Assembly (NCBI RefSeq): GCF_003590095.1
Contig: NC_039493.1
Location: 9,982,001-10,046,000 of the forward strand
Direction of reading: 5' to 3'
Source: Trichoplusia ni
Lineage: Eukaryota; Arthropoda; Insecta; Lepidoptera; Noctuidae
Length of the DNA stretch: 64,000 nucleotides
Positions 1-13,958 of the stretch are shown piece by piece. The position numbers and the translations under genes are program-made. The notes beneath the pieces are model-generated. The model was not told the origin of the DNA. It saw only the letters and a program-made list of their open reading frames with translations, and searched no databases. Position 1 is the stretch's first letter. Every line of letters starts with the position of its first letter.

Positions 1-60
1 AAGCGTTCATGGATCGCACAAACTCTTGTCCTGCGCGGGAATCGAAAGGGAATATAGTCA
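1..60 (-). repeat. Fragment of tRNA-derived SINE
   Basis: The stretch with GGATCGCACAAACTCTTGTC followed by GGGAATCGAA resembles the part around the internal B box of the SINE copy at 60040-60262 and of the fragment at 29485-29545, in the same orientation. It is cut off by the window edge, so length and ends are unknown. Confidence 0.4.
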
Positions 61-2625
61 AAGAGACACCCAGATCCTGGCTAAGTTCATATGTTTATTA
101 AAAACTCTAGTATAAAAGATGTGATAGACTAGTGGGAAAACATTTGATTGGGACTTTCTCTTGTAATTTGTAAGTGTTGCAAACAATCATTTCAATTTTT
201 ATTCGGATTTGAATAATTGTAGCTTTCCTGAAAATAAGTCGCAATTACAAGGAATATTTCTAAAATAAACATATTTCAGAAACCAAACATTCTTGTGTAG
301 TAAAAATAAATGCCTTTCAATTAATATTGTAATTTCCCTTGTATGTTCCGTACAAACATTTTGTATTTAATACGAACAGAGTAGGAAGTAATTATATTGT
401 TACGTCTTCGTTTGGAAATAAGCTGTTAACACAATTATCATGTCTCGAATGTTACTCGTTTTCTGAACGACGAATATTATTTCTCTTCCATGTGTTGAGA
501 TTATAAATATATTTCGAGGTTATATCATGTTATATCAGAACTGTATTTAAGTCCTTCGCACATGACGGAAATTCCGATAATCGATAAATTTAGTCCCTAA
601 GCGACTCCAGCCATACAAAATTAAAAAATAAAGTTGATTTGCACATAGTAGTATACAGCATACCACATTTAGTGCAAAAAATGTACACTTATACTACCAT
701 TTTACTTTGGAAATAGAATGGATGGAATACAGTAAAAAATGGGTATTGTGTATTCCGTAAACACGATTTTTTTAATGGTTTATGAAGTTGTTACAATTTT
801 TAACCTAGATCCTACACACTTCAACTTTTTGGGATACAAATATAAGTACATAGGTACGCGTCGGGTGTAAACTTTTGTCACCAACAACCACCCCGATTTT
901 CCATATCGGAGATCGAAGTGGCCTCATGTAAAGACAACCTTATTTCTTAGTCATCAATTTTAATAACTAGGCTTACTGAAAATAATGAAGGATTTGCATC
1001 AAATTTATCAACACGGTATAAAATTGAGCAGTATCATGCGTGGGAAGTGACTGTTGTTTGATCCGACTGATATTCAAATAAATAGGCATCATAAATACTA
1101 TAGATATTTTGTGCAAAATGTAACGGGTATTTACGATTATGTTGTAGTAATGGCTAAAAAGTGGGCAGGTGTATACTGTAAATGTATGAAGGATTGCAAC
1201 GCATTGCCATACACCGACACAAAAAAGCGGATGACGTAATCCATGAGGATTCCACCGTCCAAAAAAAAAAAGGTGTATACTATAAAGCTACGACGTATCA
1301 ATTTAATTTATAAGAGAAAACAATGATTGCTTGGGATACTATTTCGTCATTACCCATAAGTATTTTTGAGCTAAGATATACTATATACACGTGGAGAACT
1401 TTCTTCTTTTAATGAAATCGTAGATATATTTCTTTCGGAAAGCAAAAAAATAATAATCTGCGTGGAAGTCGTGTAAAAAGAGCGGAGTGTTTTCAAGGTT
1501 TGTATAAATATGGAGGTTTGTACATATTAGTTTCTTCACTCTCGAGTTAAATTTAGAATCTTTTTATAAAAGTAGTTTTAAATAAATTTTCTTCTATCGG
1601 AATCTGCTTCACCCAGTTAAACTTGTATGAAAAACCTTATGAATTTTGTTTAACAGTTTATTACTTTAAAATCTGTTTAAAAATAAAAATAGTTCCGCCA
1701 TTTCGTGATGTACTCAAAGGGATGATGAAAGTTCATGGCAGAACCGCATCGGGGCTCCGGAAATCGAAATACCAACGTTAAGCGCTGAAGCGAACATCTA
1801 AAATGTTCGCCAAGACCGTAGTTTTATAGTTATATGTTTATTTACTTCTATATAACTATAATTTTATTGATATTTTTACATGCAGTGTCGCTGCTCGGAT
1901 GTAGATATCATGAATGCAGTCGATGTCTCCATTATCTGAAACTATTCAGACTATCGGCTCTCAGACGGGAGAATCATTCATTTTCTTACATGTTTTCAAA
2001 TAGAAGAGAATATTCCTGAATTCCATGTTATATCCCTTTAAATAAAACACAGAAACAGTTCCAAAGAACTTTGAAAGTATAAATGCTATTCCCTGCGATT
2101 GTAGGTATAGCGTATTGCTACGTAAGAAACAAAAATATTTCTTATGACGTAACACAATATTTACTACATTAATCATCACAGCGGCTTATCTCCTCAAGAA
2201 TTCATAAGCTCTTACCAAACAAGGGGGCTTAAACTCAAGTTTACTCCGACTAACTTACTCATACGCGGTTACACAAAGTACTCAGTACTCCACAATCAGT
2301 GCTCTCCCTTTCCATAATTAATTTACAAAGGATATTGACGTTCACCCATGACCCGCAAAACCCATAATAGGTAGTAGAGAGAAGGAAGATTGATGAATAA
2401 TAAATTTCTCCGCACATTCATGTTTCAGAGGAGACCACGTGAAGTGCAATTAAAACTTTGGGGAAGTGAGGCACACTTCGGTTATTTTTTGTTGCGAGTA
2501 AAATGAGTGTTGGTGTTGGAGGAATTTGCATTTAGTGAGCATTTACGTGAGAGGCTGCTTGGTATGTGATGATAATAACAACAAACACATTGAGCCAAAT
2601 CGTTGCACTTGTGTAGTTACTGCTT
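61..2625. other. Gene-free AT-rich stretch
   Basis: I see no protein family, RNA gene or clear repeat here. Open frames are short and look random. Confidence 0.5.
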
Positions 2626-2629
2626 AGTA

Positions 2630-2725
2630 GTGAGACTCAGCCGTCAGTCTGTGTGTCCGTGACCAGGCTATATCTCGTGAACCGTAATATACCATTTGAC
2701 AGATGATGTACCTATGCGGCACGTT
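2630..2725 (-). repeat. Dispersed repeat, copy 1 (minus)
   Basis: Read on the minus strand this matches the repeat at 9310-9480 and 24095-24240: an ACAGATGATGTA-like word, then a sequence close to CACGGTTCATGAGATA, then a GTCACGGACACAC-like block. Such copies are familiar from lepidopteran genomes; I cannot name the parent element from sequence alone. Confidence 0.55.
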
Positions 2726-3474
2726 TTAATTTATTGCCCTTGATATTAACGCAGAAATCAAATACATACAAACCAACATATTCATACACATGTTCTTTTA
2801 AGACGTTTAGTATTTGAATTCATTTATTAAGCGACAACCGACAAACAGACTTGTCCGTACAGACGGTAACATACAACCAACCTCTTTTGAAAGAATCAAC
2901 AAAAATTCATCGAAAGCTTTTCTTGTTATTGCTTTTTAAAAATGTTCAAAGATGAGCAAAGCCCTTTCTGTTTGATAAAAGACAAAAGATATTTTATATA
3001 ACGGTAAGTACAAAAGACAGTGAAAGCTTGACGATATCCCGTAGCACATAAAATCCAAACGTCGATACCATTTCGAGAGGAATATTGTTGAGAAACCTTT
3101 GAAAGTTAAACGGGAATTGAAGATGTTATTTCAAGTATGCAGTATAATATGATAAAAATAAAGATATAAGCTACTTATAGCATGCTAGCAATAAAAACCT
3201 TGCCTGTAGTTGAATCGCCATGTCCTCCAATTGAGTCGAAAAGTAGTCGGACAATCCCGAAATATACGAATGAGTAAACCGTTACATATTTTAAGTATTA
3301 AACACCCACACGAAAGTTACGATAAAATGTTAAAACTTTTTAATATTACCAAATAAAATGTTTAATGTGTTTGACAGTGCAAATAGACCCTACTCCTTTA
3401 GAACCTAATAAAGGTGTACTCCTTAGTAGTAAGAAGCAAAAAACTCAGACAATAAGTTTTATTAAGGGAAGGTA
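2726..3474. other. No recognisable feature
   Basis: AT-rich unique-looking sequence without convincing coding potential. Confidence 0.5.
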
Positions 3475-3600
3475 GCCGGGCTGAGGACGTCAGATAGGCA
3501 TATGCAATTTGTAAAACACTGGAACTTAACTGTTTTCTGTTAGACTGGAAGCCGACGCCAACATAGGGAAAGAAACATGATCTAAAATCTTAACGTCAGA
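3475..3600 (-). repeat. Lepidopteran dispersed repeat, copy A (minus)
   Basis: On the minus strand this reads TTGGCGTCGGCTTCCAGTCT, later CAGTGTTTTACAA and TGCCTATCTGACGTCCTC. The same blocks in the same order appear on the plus strand at 17612-17850. It is a diverged non-coding copy. It may belong to the Helitron-like repeats common in Lepidoptera, but that assignment is from memory only. Confidence 0.5.
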
Positions 3601-3604
3601 AAAT

Positions 3605-6600
3605 AGTCTACAACTCACTCATGTACACTTACTTTACCTTACCTATAGACTTTTCCTTAAAAACAACTTCGCAAAATCCACAATTATTATGAGTGTGTAA
3701 AGCTTTACTGCGTGAATAAACATATTCGACTCACGATTCCTCGGCGTGAAGAGCTCATAAACAAGGGCTACAGCGGAGTCCGCGCATACCCGAAATGTCA
3801 GCACACATAGTCTGTAAACATTTAACGTAACTCGAGTACACGACCCTAATGTGTGCGCGATAAGAATATACTACAGCTGGTATTTACTGGTCCCACTGTT
3901 ACCCAAAAGCAGCAGTTTCTTGTGTAGAAGGTGCAAAAGCAGATTACATCTTTTAAAGATACATGTAGAATGTTAGGGTATCTGAAATTTGGCATGCACA
4001 CAGCACGGCATCACGTTGCAAAGACTGCATGTAAAATGGAGAAATGGACAGATAATTGTTGTTTACAATACTGTTAAATTATGCTACAAATACTAGCTAG
4101 TATTTATCCAAAATCCAATATGACATCGAAACCATTGCCATCCAAAAGATATCACATGGGGGTCAATTGCTCGGGAAAATTTCTCCACTTACTTGAGTTT
4201 TTAGGTATGTACACAAATTGATCAAATGAGCATCACAGTATAATAAACTACTTAGGAACAGCAAATCCCATACAATAATTTCAGTATTCGACGCAATATC
4301 GGTACAGTGCGATTGCGACACTACAGAACACTACCTGCTCCGATAAATCCACGCGATTGCAACCACTTCTTGCTAATAAAAGTGTGACATAAGCTTTCCG
4401 ATTGTATACGGCTCGTTTGTTCCTCGGATATTTGAACCTAAAAAGCGCTACCGAAGTCAATTCGCAACGCAATATATTGCTGTTGACAACGCATGAGATG
4501 GAACTCATTGCATCGTGTATGAACTACGGATTAATTTACACGTGGATATGAAACTTTGTATTCAATGGGTTTGAGGTCGCTTTGTTGAGGATATAATAGA
4601 GAGATTTTCATTTAATTTTGGTTAAAATAATGTTTGTCTGTTTGGTCTTTGTTTCTTGGACGTATTAAATAGGGTAATGTAATTGTTTGTAGTTGTTAAC
4701 AATTTGAAATAAATCATCATTTCTTTGGTTGTATATTAACACTACATCGTACTTTTCAAATATACATGATTTCACAGATTTAAATTATAATTATGTATTT
4801 TAATTATAAATCCGATTTAAAATTGAACACACTAAATAAATCTAGCGCACAATGTACGCGAGTCGCGTATTTGGCAGAAAATGCTATTCGCATTATTCGA
4901 GTCAGCTTATTGTGAATATTCGGTATGATTTTCATAGGTTTCCCTGTTTGTCTGCCATTGTCCATTGTGCAATACCAACGTTACGGGTACAACACAAGTA
5001 TTTTATTACCGGCCACAAATCTTCATTTAGCAGCATTTCCCGGCCTTTCACAGTAACGGCACACACGAAAACGAAATGGAACCATACTTTGATTTACGAC
5101 CATCGATAATTATCGTCATTCGATTCGATTTACCTCAGTTTTTTTAGACAAACCAATCTCTAGTACTAGATGAGGAAGGTACATTTTTACCATTTCTCTT
5201 ATTTCACAATTCCACAAGACTGTAATCGGATTGGGCCATTTCCAAGTCTGGGATTTGGGAATGCACCTTATTATGACTTATGCCGATAGTTGACATTAGG
5301 ACATCGAAATCGATATTGTCCTGTTATCGATATTTATAGTTGGTCTTTTCGTGTTTGGTGTCAGACGCTACAAGTTTTAGGGCAAATCGGCTTTAGCGCC
5401 ATAAAATGTCTGCTGCCGTCCCCTTGACGTTCCCAATTATCCTCTTCTGTTTTTCGGCGATCGTAAAATTTGCTCCTGAAAATCAGGGATCGGAAAAGCA
5501 ATTCATTACTTTCCACGGTACAACCAATATGGTTTATTATGTAATTTTCACATAGTGGACAACAGCATCTATCAATTTCAAACACCTTTTTTGCGCAAAT
5601 TGAAATTGAAAATGCAAGATTTTCACGATATCCGATCACAATATCTAATTTCTTTAGTATTTGTCGATGTTAAAATAGGAAAAGTAAAATAATAAAAAAA
5701 AACCTAGTGTAAAGTTCAATCACGAAAATAATACAATACTCCTAACATTTATTTCGATGTATCTAAAATATATGAGCTATTCGTTGAGAGCTATACGTTG
5801 CCATTTGAATGAATTCAACTAGGAGTGCCTTTCGATCTGATAAAGATTCTACGCCACGTAGGTTTTCGCATTTTGCTCTGCATCCACTTACATGAATGGT
5901 TATCAAATAAAGTACGTTTCGTTTTGTACACGAAAAATAATAGAGTGCTTTTGTTCATGCATAAAACTATCGGATTAATGTTGGATCTGTTTGTTTGATC
6001 TATTCGCGATGGCTTACGGTTTTACGGCACTGACCATGGTTAGTGTTCTCGTTTATTTTACTTTTATAGTTATTTATCACAGCGTTTAGAAATATGTAGT
6101 GGATATTGTAGGATTATTCTTTTTGAAAATAAATTTGAACGTTTAAAATTTTTATCAATCATTTTTTTGGCTGTACTTTGAACTATTAAAACAGAACACC
6201 AGATTGTATCGTAGGAACCGCGATTGTTAGACAGTTGAAATGCCAGCAACAGATTATGGATTTCTGCTGCCGCTATGTCCACAATTTTTTTTGTCATCCA
6301 ACGGTTTGTTGGGCTATCTTTATACCCTTTGTACGGAGCCAATCCCTGTTACGAGTCCGATTCCCACTTGATCGTTTTATTATCAAACTATTCCTACACC
6401 ATCAAAAATAGACGAAGTCTCAATCTAGAACGACATTAACTAGAAGATGCTATTTATTATTAAATTCCTACACTTAACATTCACGGCAAGCGCAAACGCT
6501 AAGTGGTTACAGTTGAGTGGAATTAACTTATGGTAGTGAACACTTTGGTGCCAGTCAAACACATTTGCGTAAGTAGCGGGACACAGACTCGACATTACGA

Positions 6601-6660
6601 ACTATGTAGTCCTCTTATGACTTTAACATTACAAAAACAGGTTAGAATCGTACAGTTGTT
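3605..6660. other. Gene-free stretch
   Basis: No coding region or RNA gene can be supported. The open frames of 75-92 codons here show no family motifs and overlap on opposite strands. Confidence 0.5.
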
Positions 6661-6662
6661 AC

Positions 6663-6800
6663 TGTACCGATAGCCGAGTAGCTGAGGTCACCACGCCAAG
6701 CCGCGTAGGAGGAATTGATCGCTGAATAGGACAAGCGTTTGTGTGATCCACAAATGCTTGTCTAAGTGTCTTTGTAAATGTGGCTTAAAGGTTTGTGAAG
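6663..6800 (+). repeat. tRNA-derived SINE copy (plus)
   Basis: TAGCCGAGTAGCTGAGG resembles a tRNA A box, and the GGAATTGATCGC that follows is a decayed B box. Then comes GGACAAGCGTTTGTGTGATC, a body block shared with the SINE-like copies at 29485 and 60040 (opposite orientation there). No acceptor-stem pairing exists, so it is not a working tRNA gene. Confidence 0.5.
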
Positions 6801-6804
6801 AACC

Positions 6805-9305
6805 CTGCGATACGTTTATGTTAATCTCCACTCTTTTTTCTCCTTTTTGACTTAGGTAGCAAAAAAAAGAAGAAAAAAAGATTTGTGCCTTTACCGTAGT
6901 TAGAAGTCAAGCTGATGGCATCGGCTTTCATTTTGCATAGAGTAACATGAAATAATACATATTATAAGTTTATTGCAAGTAATTTTACTGTTTAAGACCT
7001 TGAGTTTTTTAGCACAACGCGACGTCTCAATGTTGCTTCTCAGGCTAGCTAGAAAATCTCGACTCCAGCTAACCTGAATCATATATTGGCTTAGAACTGG
7101 CTTAAATTATCCTATTTGCAGAATTAACAATTTTATTTCATTTCACTTCACAATATAAAAATCTAACAAATGAATTTTTGACATTTCCACGCTCCCTAGT
7201 TAACGAGTTTCAAACTCTATATTTCTAGTGTTTTTATTCGGTTTACGTTCTGTATAGGTACGTTCTAACAATATAATATTAAAATTTACAAATTTATCAA
7301 CCTGACAGAATATTGCGAATTAAAAAATATGCCTGAATATGTAGATGCTTAATCGAGAAAATGTAATTACAAAAATAAACCTTATTTTAGAGAAAACACG
7401 CTTAACTAAAATATTTCCTCACATTTATCCGCCTGTTAGTCATCGCTATAAAAATTAGGTCCGCATTAAACCAAGCCTCCAACCTGGCTAACGAGAAAAC
7501 GCGAAGCCGAACAAATGAGCGACTCTTATGCAATTTGCGGAATCACAGCTTATCTTCTATTTGAGACGGTAACAAGGGAGTTTAAGTAAATTTAACAGCA
7601 ATTTGCAGTATGTTAACTGTAGCGTCGGCGCTTATTGCCACTCCACTCTCGTTACATTCTCAGGCCGGATGATATTGCTAATTGGGTTTCCTAGTTGCCG
7701 GAAATCGTATACCTAAAGTTTAACTAATACGACACAAGCCTGTGATGGCAACAGTACGTTCGGAACAAATTAAATATCGCCGCAGACACGGTTGTGTTAC
7801 TTCCGCTCGGTTGGTTGTTATTCCCTGTACTTGGTCGGTCTCTCCTTGTGGATATGTTTCCAGTGATAACAGCGTTGGAGATTGTCGCTCGATTTACTTT
7901 AGATCGGAGCTTCGTGCCCAATGCGGTGCTCCAACGTACAGTGCATTTTCTGTAACATTTACCAAACAGGTCTCTTTATAATGTACTGTTCAGATTCCAT
8001 ATTTTTAGTGTGCATTTGTTTATCATTACGACTAAATATAATTGAATTTATTATTTTTTCTACTATGCTTACTTCATCCATTCAAATCTAAGCAATTCCA
8101 AGGTTTGTAACTATGTAAGAAAATCTTAAAATCTTAATAAGTCTGATGTTACCTTTTTAGTGAATATCATTATTTTATCTCTGCATGAAATAGTGATAAA
8201 TAAATAGTATATAACTTCAAAATAATCTACTGACGCCGCCTCGCCCTTTGCAGACAATCTCTTGTAAACCTGAACCTGAATGTCGACCGCAAGTTTATTG
8301 TTTATAAACCACACATAATTATTTAAGGCATAATTTCCGCTACACTCTGGTGTTATTGATAGCTTCCTGATTTCTGCTCTTCATACTGATTGATTGAGGA
8401 TAGTGTAATAGTTGATGTTACAAACTCACGTTTCACAGCTTCCAAACTTCAATGGATAAACATATTCTATAATACTCTTTTAAGTACACTGTTATGATTT
8501 GCTTGAATTTAAGAGGCGCTTGTCGCTGTCCGAATTTCTCGGATGTACTGAAGTGCCAAGTCAAGGTCACGTGACATAGCGAAAAGGAATATCATACTTA
8601 CAAATTAGAGTACTAGACTAGAGTATCCAAAATTGTATGATAAACAACGAGAACATTTATCCTTATATCTTTGGTCAAGATTAATCATAATACTCTAAAC
8701 GTGGCCTCCTTGTTAATTTATGCTAAATTTATTTACAGAAAGAAAGCGCCGTAAGACAATTAGTCTGAAATCTCACAAAGTCGTATTTAAAATAAAAAGA
8801 CGGATTATTTAAGTCATTAATTAACTTAATGACTTTAATAATTGCTTGAGAGGGAACATTAGATTTTAAGCGGCAAACGTAAAAATAATAAATTATTTAG
8901 GGTCAGGAATACAAACATACCTATTAAGTAACAATATAATCTTTTGGTTGATGTACAACCTATTGTAAGAGTTTTTAAGGTCATACAGGTGAGGTCATAT
9001 AGGTTGTCTTAGGTCTAAAAGTAATATTATTGCGGGTGAGGAAGAGAGATGGCGATGGATGACTCTACACCGTGTAATGTCCTATCACGCGTCCACGACC
9101 ATAATGATAATATTTGTAAGACGTGGTTGTAGACCGTCTGTCATGGCTGTAATATTCGCGGGTGTACTGGTTTTCTCGCAGTTTTTCTACAATGTTTTTA
9201 TAAAGTGACAATGGCCTATTGATATGGACAAGATTAGACATTGGTGCTGAAACTTATAGTTATCTGGTCACTACTCATTTTTCGGTTTCTTTCCTCCTCG
9301 ATCTT
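6805..9305. other. Gene-free stretch with one perfect hairpin
   Basis: No gene is visible. At 8811-8835 the arms AAGTCATTAA and TTAATGACTT form a perfect 10-bp inverted repeat around a 5-base loop. Its meaning is unknown, and AT-rich DNA yields such palindromes by chance. Confidence 0.45.
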
Positions 9306-9309
9306 ATTT

Positions 9310-9480
9310 TTTAGTATTCGTTGTTATAGCGACAACAGAGATACACCATCTGTACAAATTTTGACTGTCTAGCTATTACGTTTCATGATACAAAGCCTAG
9401 TGACATACGGACAGGCGGACAGACAGCGGTGCCTCAATAATAGGGTATCGTTTTTGCCTTTTGTTCTCGGATCCCTACAA
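9310..9480 (+). repeat. Dispersed repeat, copy 2 (plus)
   Basis: Contains GTTATAGCGACAACAGAGAT, CACCATCTGTACAAATTTTG, ACTGTCTAGCTATTACG and ACATACGGACAGGCGGACAG in the same order as the copies at 24095 and 10625. This is the best preserved of the copies together with 24095-24240. Confidence 0.6.
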
Positions 9481-9978
9481 CACATGGTATACTAGAACCT
9501 TGTCAAAATGAATGAAAACTATTACTAACATTTGCTTAAAGATCACCTCACACGTGCACATGTAAGTGTATATGGTCCTATTATACGAGTCCCAGTCATA
9601 CAGACCGCCAGCATGTTTAGAAGTACAAATTACATAATTTACAAAACAAAGTAATTAAAGTTCCACTTATTCCGTTTCGTAGAACGTAAAACTACGGGGT
9701 CGCTTTTAATTGCTTTCCTAATTATTGTTTTGAGAATATTATTTCGCAAATCGACACGACAATTCTACGACCGCTTTTCTAAACACTGTAATTGCGTATC
9801 TCAAGAACAATCTTGTGTTATAATGAAGTTTGTTTGGAAGAACTGGTTAAGTTAGAGTCTGAATCGCGATACTGAGGCGTCCGTACAAGTAATGTAAAAA
9901 AAGTAAAAAAAATATTGGGTGACAAATGTGAGTACAACAAATTTATGGCAGTACCACATTAGTTTAACCTCAATCATT

Positions 9979-10021
9979 ATTTTAAGTATTCGTTGCTCCA
10001 GCGGCATCAGAAATACATCAA
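9979..10021 (+). repeat. Short fragment of the same dispersed repeat
   Basis: ATTCGTTGCTCCAGCGGCAT followed by CAGAAATACATCA matches the first block of the repeat at 9310. The rest is absent or unrecognisable. Confidence 0.4.
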
Positions 10022-10624
10022 CACCGAAAATTACAACTATCACATTCAGACAGCAATGAATCAGTAAAGTTTTTTTCATGTATAAACCTTTGCCTAGCTA
10101 TGGGCAAATTCAAATATAATTAATCATATATAAAGAGAAAAACCAGAATTCAAACCAGTAAGAGAACCAGTTACAATAATAAAGACAGAATAATTCAAAA
10201 TATTGTATGTTCAGGATGAAATAATTAAATTTGTTTCCTCTAAGCTCTATTTTGTTAAGGTTTTGATTCGCATCAACAAAGCGAGCGTCGTCAGCCGCAA
10301 ATTGCAGGCTCATTGTTTGCCTCAACAAACATTCGCGGGCTCGCCTCCCCCTCACAAAGGAACTCCATTTACTGTAAAATCATTTTTATTGTTTTTATTT
10401 TTAATTACTTGATTATTTATTGTATTGTTTTGCATACCTACGAGTTTATGTTAATTGATTCTTTAATTGGATTTTATGGTTCATTCGTTTCTTTGAACAG
10501 GTCGAAGGTTTAAGAAGCTTTGTGTGTAATTAGATGTTAGATTGATTAATGATTCTTAAATAATTACTGAATACAAACTGAAAAATAAAATTGGTCACAC
10601 ATCAATTTTATGACCACGTCATCG

Positions 10625-10810
10625 TTTTTTTTTTTATTGTTATAGCGGTAATAGAAAAACATATTTTGTGAAAAATTTAACTGTCTCGTTTTCACGGTTC
10701 TTGAGATACAGCTTGGTGAGAGGCAGGCTTATACATATATACAGGCAGCCTTGAGAAGCCAGGAGGGTTCCGCTTTCATCTTTCGGATGAGGAGCCCTAA
10801 CAAGCCAACG
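10625..10810 (+). repeat. Dispersed repeat, copy 3 (plus, diverged)
   Basis: TATTGTTATAGCGGTAATAG, AACTGTCTCGTTTTCACGGT and TCTTGAGATACAGCTTGGTG follow the block order of the 9310 copy, and the element ends in AGGAGCCCTAAC. A T-run precedes it. Confidence 0.5.
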
Positions 10811-10814
10811 AAAA

Positions 10815-13585
10815 TGATCATGAAGCATTTTGCAATTTTGAAATGTGTACAGCAAAAATAACAATGTTAACAACAGATTACGTCTTCTCATATTTATTCA
10901 GCTTGCGTCTTGGACCACAAATGTCAAATACGACACGCTAACAACGAGTGATCTTGAATTCTTTCATCCGACGCATTTAACAAAACATTACCATGTCAAA
11001 AATAAATGTGTTTCAAAAGGCAATATTATTTCGAGCGAGAAAACGTTGATCATGTATTATTCACGTATAATACACGCACATTCGTAACGTATTGAAAAAT
11101 AAGAAACACGAGGTTTTAACATGTATTTCTATGTCTTCACAGAGAGAAATTCTTTTTCGACTAATTTTATAAGTGCCTAAATACAAGCTTATTTTTCTTC
11201 TGTTCCACTTTTCTGTTTAAACAAAAGAAAAGACATATCCTTCACATAGAGCGATCAAACAGACAGTTCATCTGTTACTGAGATTGGAAATTCACGCTAG
11301 CAAAGTCGTGGGATTTAACTAACGTCACATAGAGAGAGTCAAAGTCCTAGATTAAAATGATACAAAAAATATTGTCGTCACTAAAAAATAACAATTTTTT
11401 TAAGGATCACATCTTGAATGATACTATTTTATTAATATACTAGCTGTTGCCCGCGACTTCGTCCCCGTGGGTAGAAGATATAAGTTATGATTTAGGTGTA
11501 CCTGCCCAGTTTTTTTCACATTTTCCATTGTATCTTAGGTCCTATTAGTCGCAGCGTGATGGTTTATAGCCTAAAGCCTTCCTCGATGAATGGTCTATTC
11601 AACACAAAAAGAATTTTTCAATTTGGACCAGTAGTTCCTGAGATTAGCGCGTTCAAACAAACAAACAAACAAACAAACAAACTCTTCAGCTTTATATTTT
11701 AGTATAGATATATTAGTATAGATATAGATTACGTGTAGGTACATATTACACAAACTTGCAAAATACTAAAGTATTCAAAGTAAAGTTTAATTCAAGTAAA
11801 ACTATAGCGCAAAAGTCTCGAAATACGTACACTTGAAAATATATCTCCGACCATCTGGCGCGCGATAGAAGGGGCTTGATTGTGCTCACTTGACAACTAA
11901 ATTCGTTCACGTGAGGAAAAATGTCAAAGGCGAGAGAGAGGAGTAGAATTGAACGCTAGCCGCGCCATTTCCCAAGATCGCACAGCCTTTGTATATGTCA
12001 TACTTTCAAAGATAAAACGTAGTGTCATACCGTCGCCGTCGTCCAACTATACGAACTATAGAAATTATTTGAGCATTGATGTTTATATGTTATCATGTTC
12101 CCTATGAGTGCAATGTGTCCGTACATTATCCGGAATCCGACGACTCTTATGTAGGTCACGTATAGCGATATTTTCCGATTTGTTTGCCATCTCAATAATT
12201 AGTGGTCCGTCCATTGGAATGTTGATTCGCAAAATACACGGTATTGATTTGAGATTTGCAAATTGGGTGGAGGACTTTATTTGTGAAATACGAGGAGTAT
12301 TTTCAGGTTTGCCGTTTTTATTTCCTTTTTAGGCTAGTTTTTATAAATCTGGTAAAATGATAATTAACGGGATTCGAATATGGACTCTTACAACCTTCTT
12401 ACGAACTACCTACATACAAAACCCCTATGGCAAATTGCCTTACAGAGTTACAGACTTACAAAATGAATTAACGGGAACAGCAGTGTACACTCGAGTACAA
12501 CAATCGCCCGCCTCTAGCTTTGTTGGCCTGTACTGTCGTGTACTATAGTCACATTGCAAGCTAGGTAGGTACAATCAGTACAGCCTTCTAGGCAACCGTT
12601 TGACTCCGCAGCCAATTCAATGTTTGAAATTTTCACACCCAACACAAGTTCATTTCTCCCTACACTTACTTCAAATAGTAAAAAGATGAATTTATAAAAC
12701 AAAGGAGCATGACTTTCGTAACTACTGTGCCTATCTATTCGTAAGAGTTTCACAATTGGCTCAGATGCTAAGTAAAAGAACTTCATTTTGTATTCAAGTG
12801 TTTATTTGTAAAGAAAATGGAAAGTGAAAAATAAAACGTATCAAATATTACGGGCGTAAGCAACTGGAGACATCAAAAGGAACGGTTTTTACAGACGTAT
12901 AATTATTAGGGAGAAAAAAGCAAATTCACATTCTAGTTGCTATCGTTCCTGCTAAGTTACTTATACACGTAGAATTATTATTTCACAAATATAATTGTAA
13001 CAACTCATATGTAACTGTAACCTTTTTCTCAAATACTTACTCCTGTTCCAGAATCATATAATCTATCGTATCCGGTCTGTAATGAAAACGCTAATATTAT
13101 TCAACTACCACTTGACAAGTTGTAGTTTTAAATACACGTAAATATACAATGTCTTGTTGAATTCATGTTAGAATTAAAAAGTAATAACGGTGAAAAAACC
13201 TCATGAGAAAAGCAGCGAACCCGGAAATCTTTCAAGGGTGTGTTAAAAAGACGTTACAGTGATATAAGCAGGTTAAAAAAGCATGACACCAGGTTGTACA
13301 TCAAACATACAAAGAATAAGAACTCTTTTAGTTAATCTTATGAGAACTATCCTTATTATTTAACGTTTAAATATAGGACCATTAATAGTTTCAAAGACCA
13401 AATTATATTAATTAAAAAAAACAAAAGTTTAAAAAAAATGGTGAGGAGAATGAGCGATATCGAAAGAGTACTTAATGACGTCAGAGTTTAATTATCTGTA
13501 CTCACCAGCAACACATTATGCGTTCCGACTACTCGTAATTAGGTAAAGCAACAGGCTTCTATTGGCTAAACACCTCCACTGAAAG
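10815..13585. other. Gene-free stretch around one repeat
   Basis: Apart from the repeat at 11438-11715 nothing can be assigned. Short open frames at 12108-12548 have no family motifs. Confidence 0.45.
11438..11715 (+). repeat. Lepidopteran repeat with (CAAA)n tail
   Basis: Begins near ACTAGCTGTTGCCCGCGACT and ends with GATTAGCGCGTTCAAACAAA, about six CAAA units, then TTCAGCTTTATATTTTAGTA. This end-to-end organisation is a very common microsatellite-bearing repeat in moths and butterflies. It is non-coding; the open frame inside it is incidental. Confidence 0.65.
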
Positions 13586-13589
13586 AAAG

Positions 13590-13655
13590 ACCGTGCAGTT
13601 TTGAAAGCAGGATAGCAATACATGCTGTGCATAGCGCTGTCCCTCTTACACAGTG
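13590..13655 (+). repeat. Quasi-palindromic GCGGGAC repeat, copy C
   Basis: AAGCAGGATAGCAATACATG followed by TGCATAGCGCTGTCCCTCTT and ACACAG aligns with copies at 15538, 25555 and 30136. The unit is about 60 bp with an AAGCGGGAC-like left end and a GTCCC- or CTCGCTT-like right end. Confidence 0.45.
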
Positions 13656-13892
13656 GTACTGATGTAGGTAGGACCTCTAAAGCCCGTAGTAAATGACCAG
13701 TGATACTCTTGAGAGTTGTGTTCTACGTGTGTACGTGTATTGTGTTCTGTACGTGTGCCGTGTACGTCGCTAATACATAGGTATAAGTACGTGAGTTCAG
13801 GCAATACAAGTCCGTAGGTAAGCCTTGTTCATAAGGTAAGTTAACTTTATTGACTGCAAATTATTTGGTGCCGAGGTTAAAAGATTGCTGTT

Positions 13893-13958
13893 ATGAGTTT
13901 GGCCGTTTTGTGTCTCTTGGTCAGTCTGTTTTTGGTACCGAAACACGTAAACGGATGA
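13893..13958 (+). other. Possible signal-peptide first exon
   Basis: A 21-codon frame begins MSLAVLCLLVSLFLVP, a strongly hydrophobic segment followed by KHVNG, which looks like a secretion signal with a cleavage site. A GTAAAC that could act as a donor lies inside it after the KH codons, and canonical GTAAGT donors lie just upstream in what could be a 5' untranslated exon. No following exon was found on the plus strand, so this may be chance. Confidence 0.2.

Noticed and set aside
5361..5639. 92-codon minus open frame with several Cys residues
   Set aside because: Cys spacing fits no zinc-finger pattern I know, and no adjoining exons are visible.
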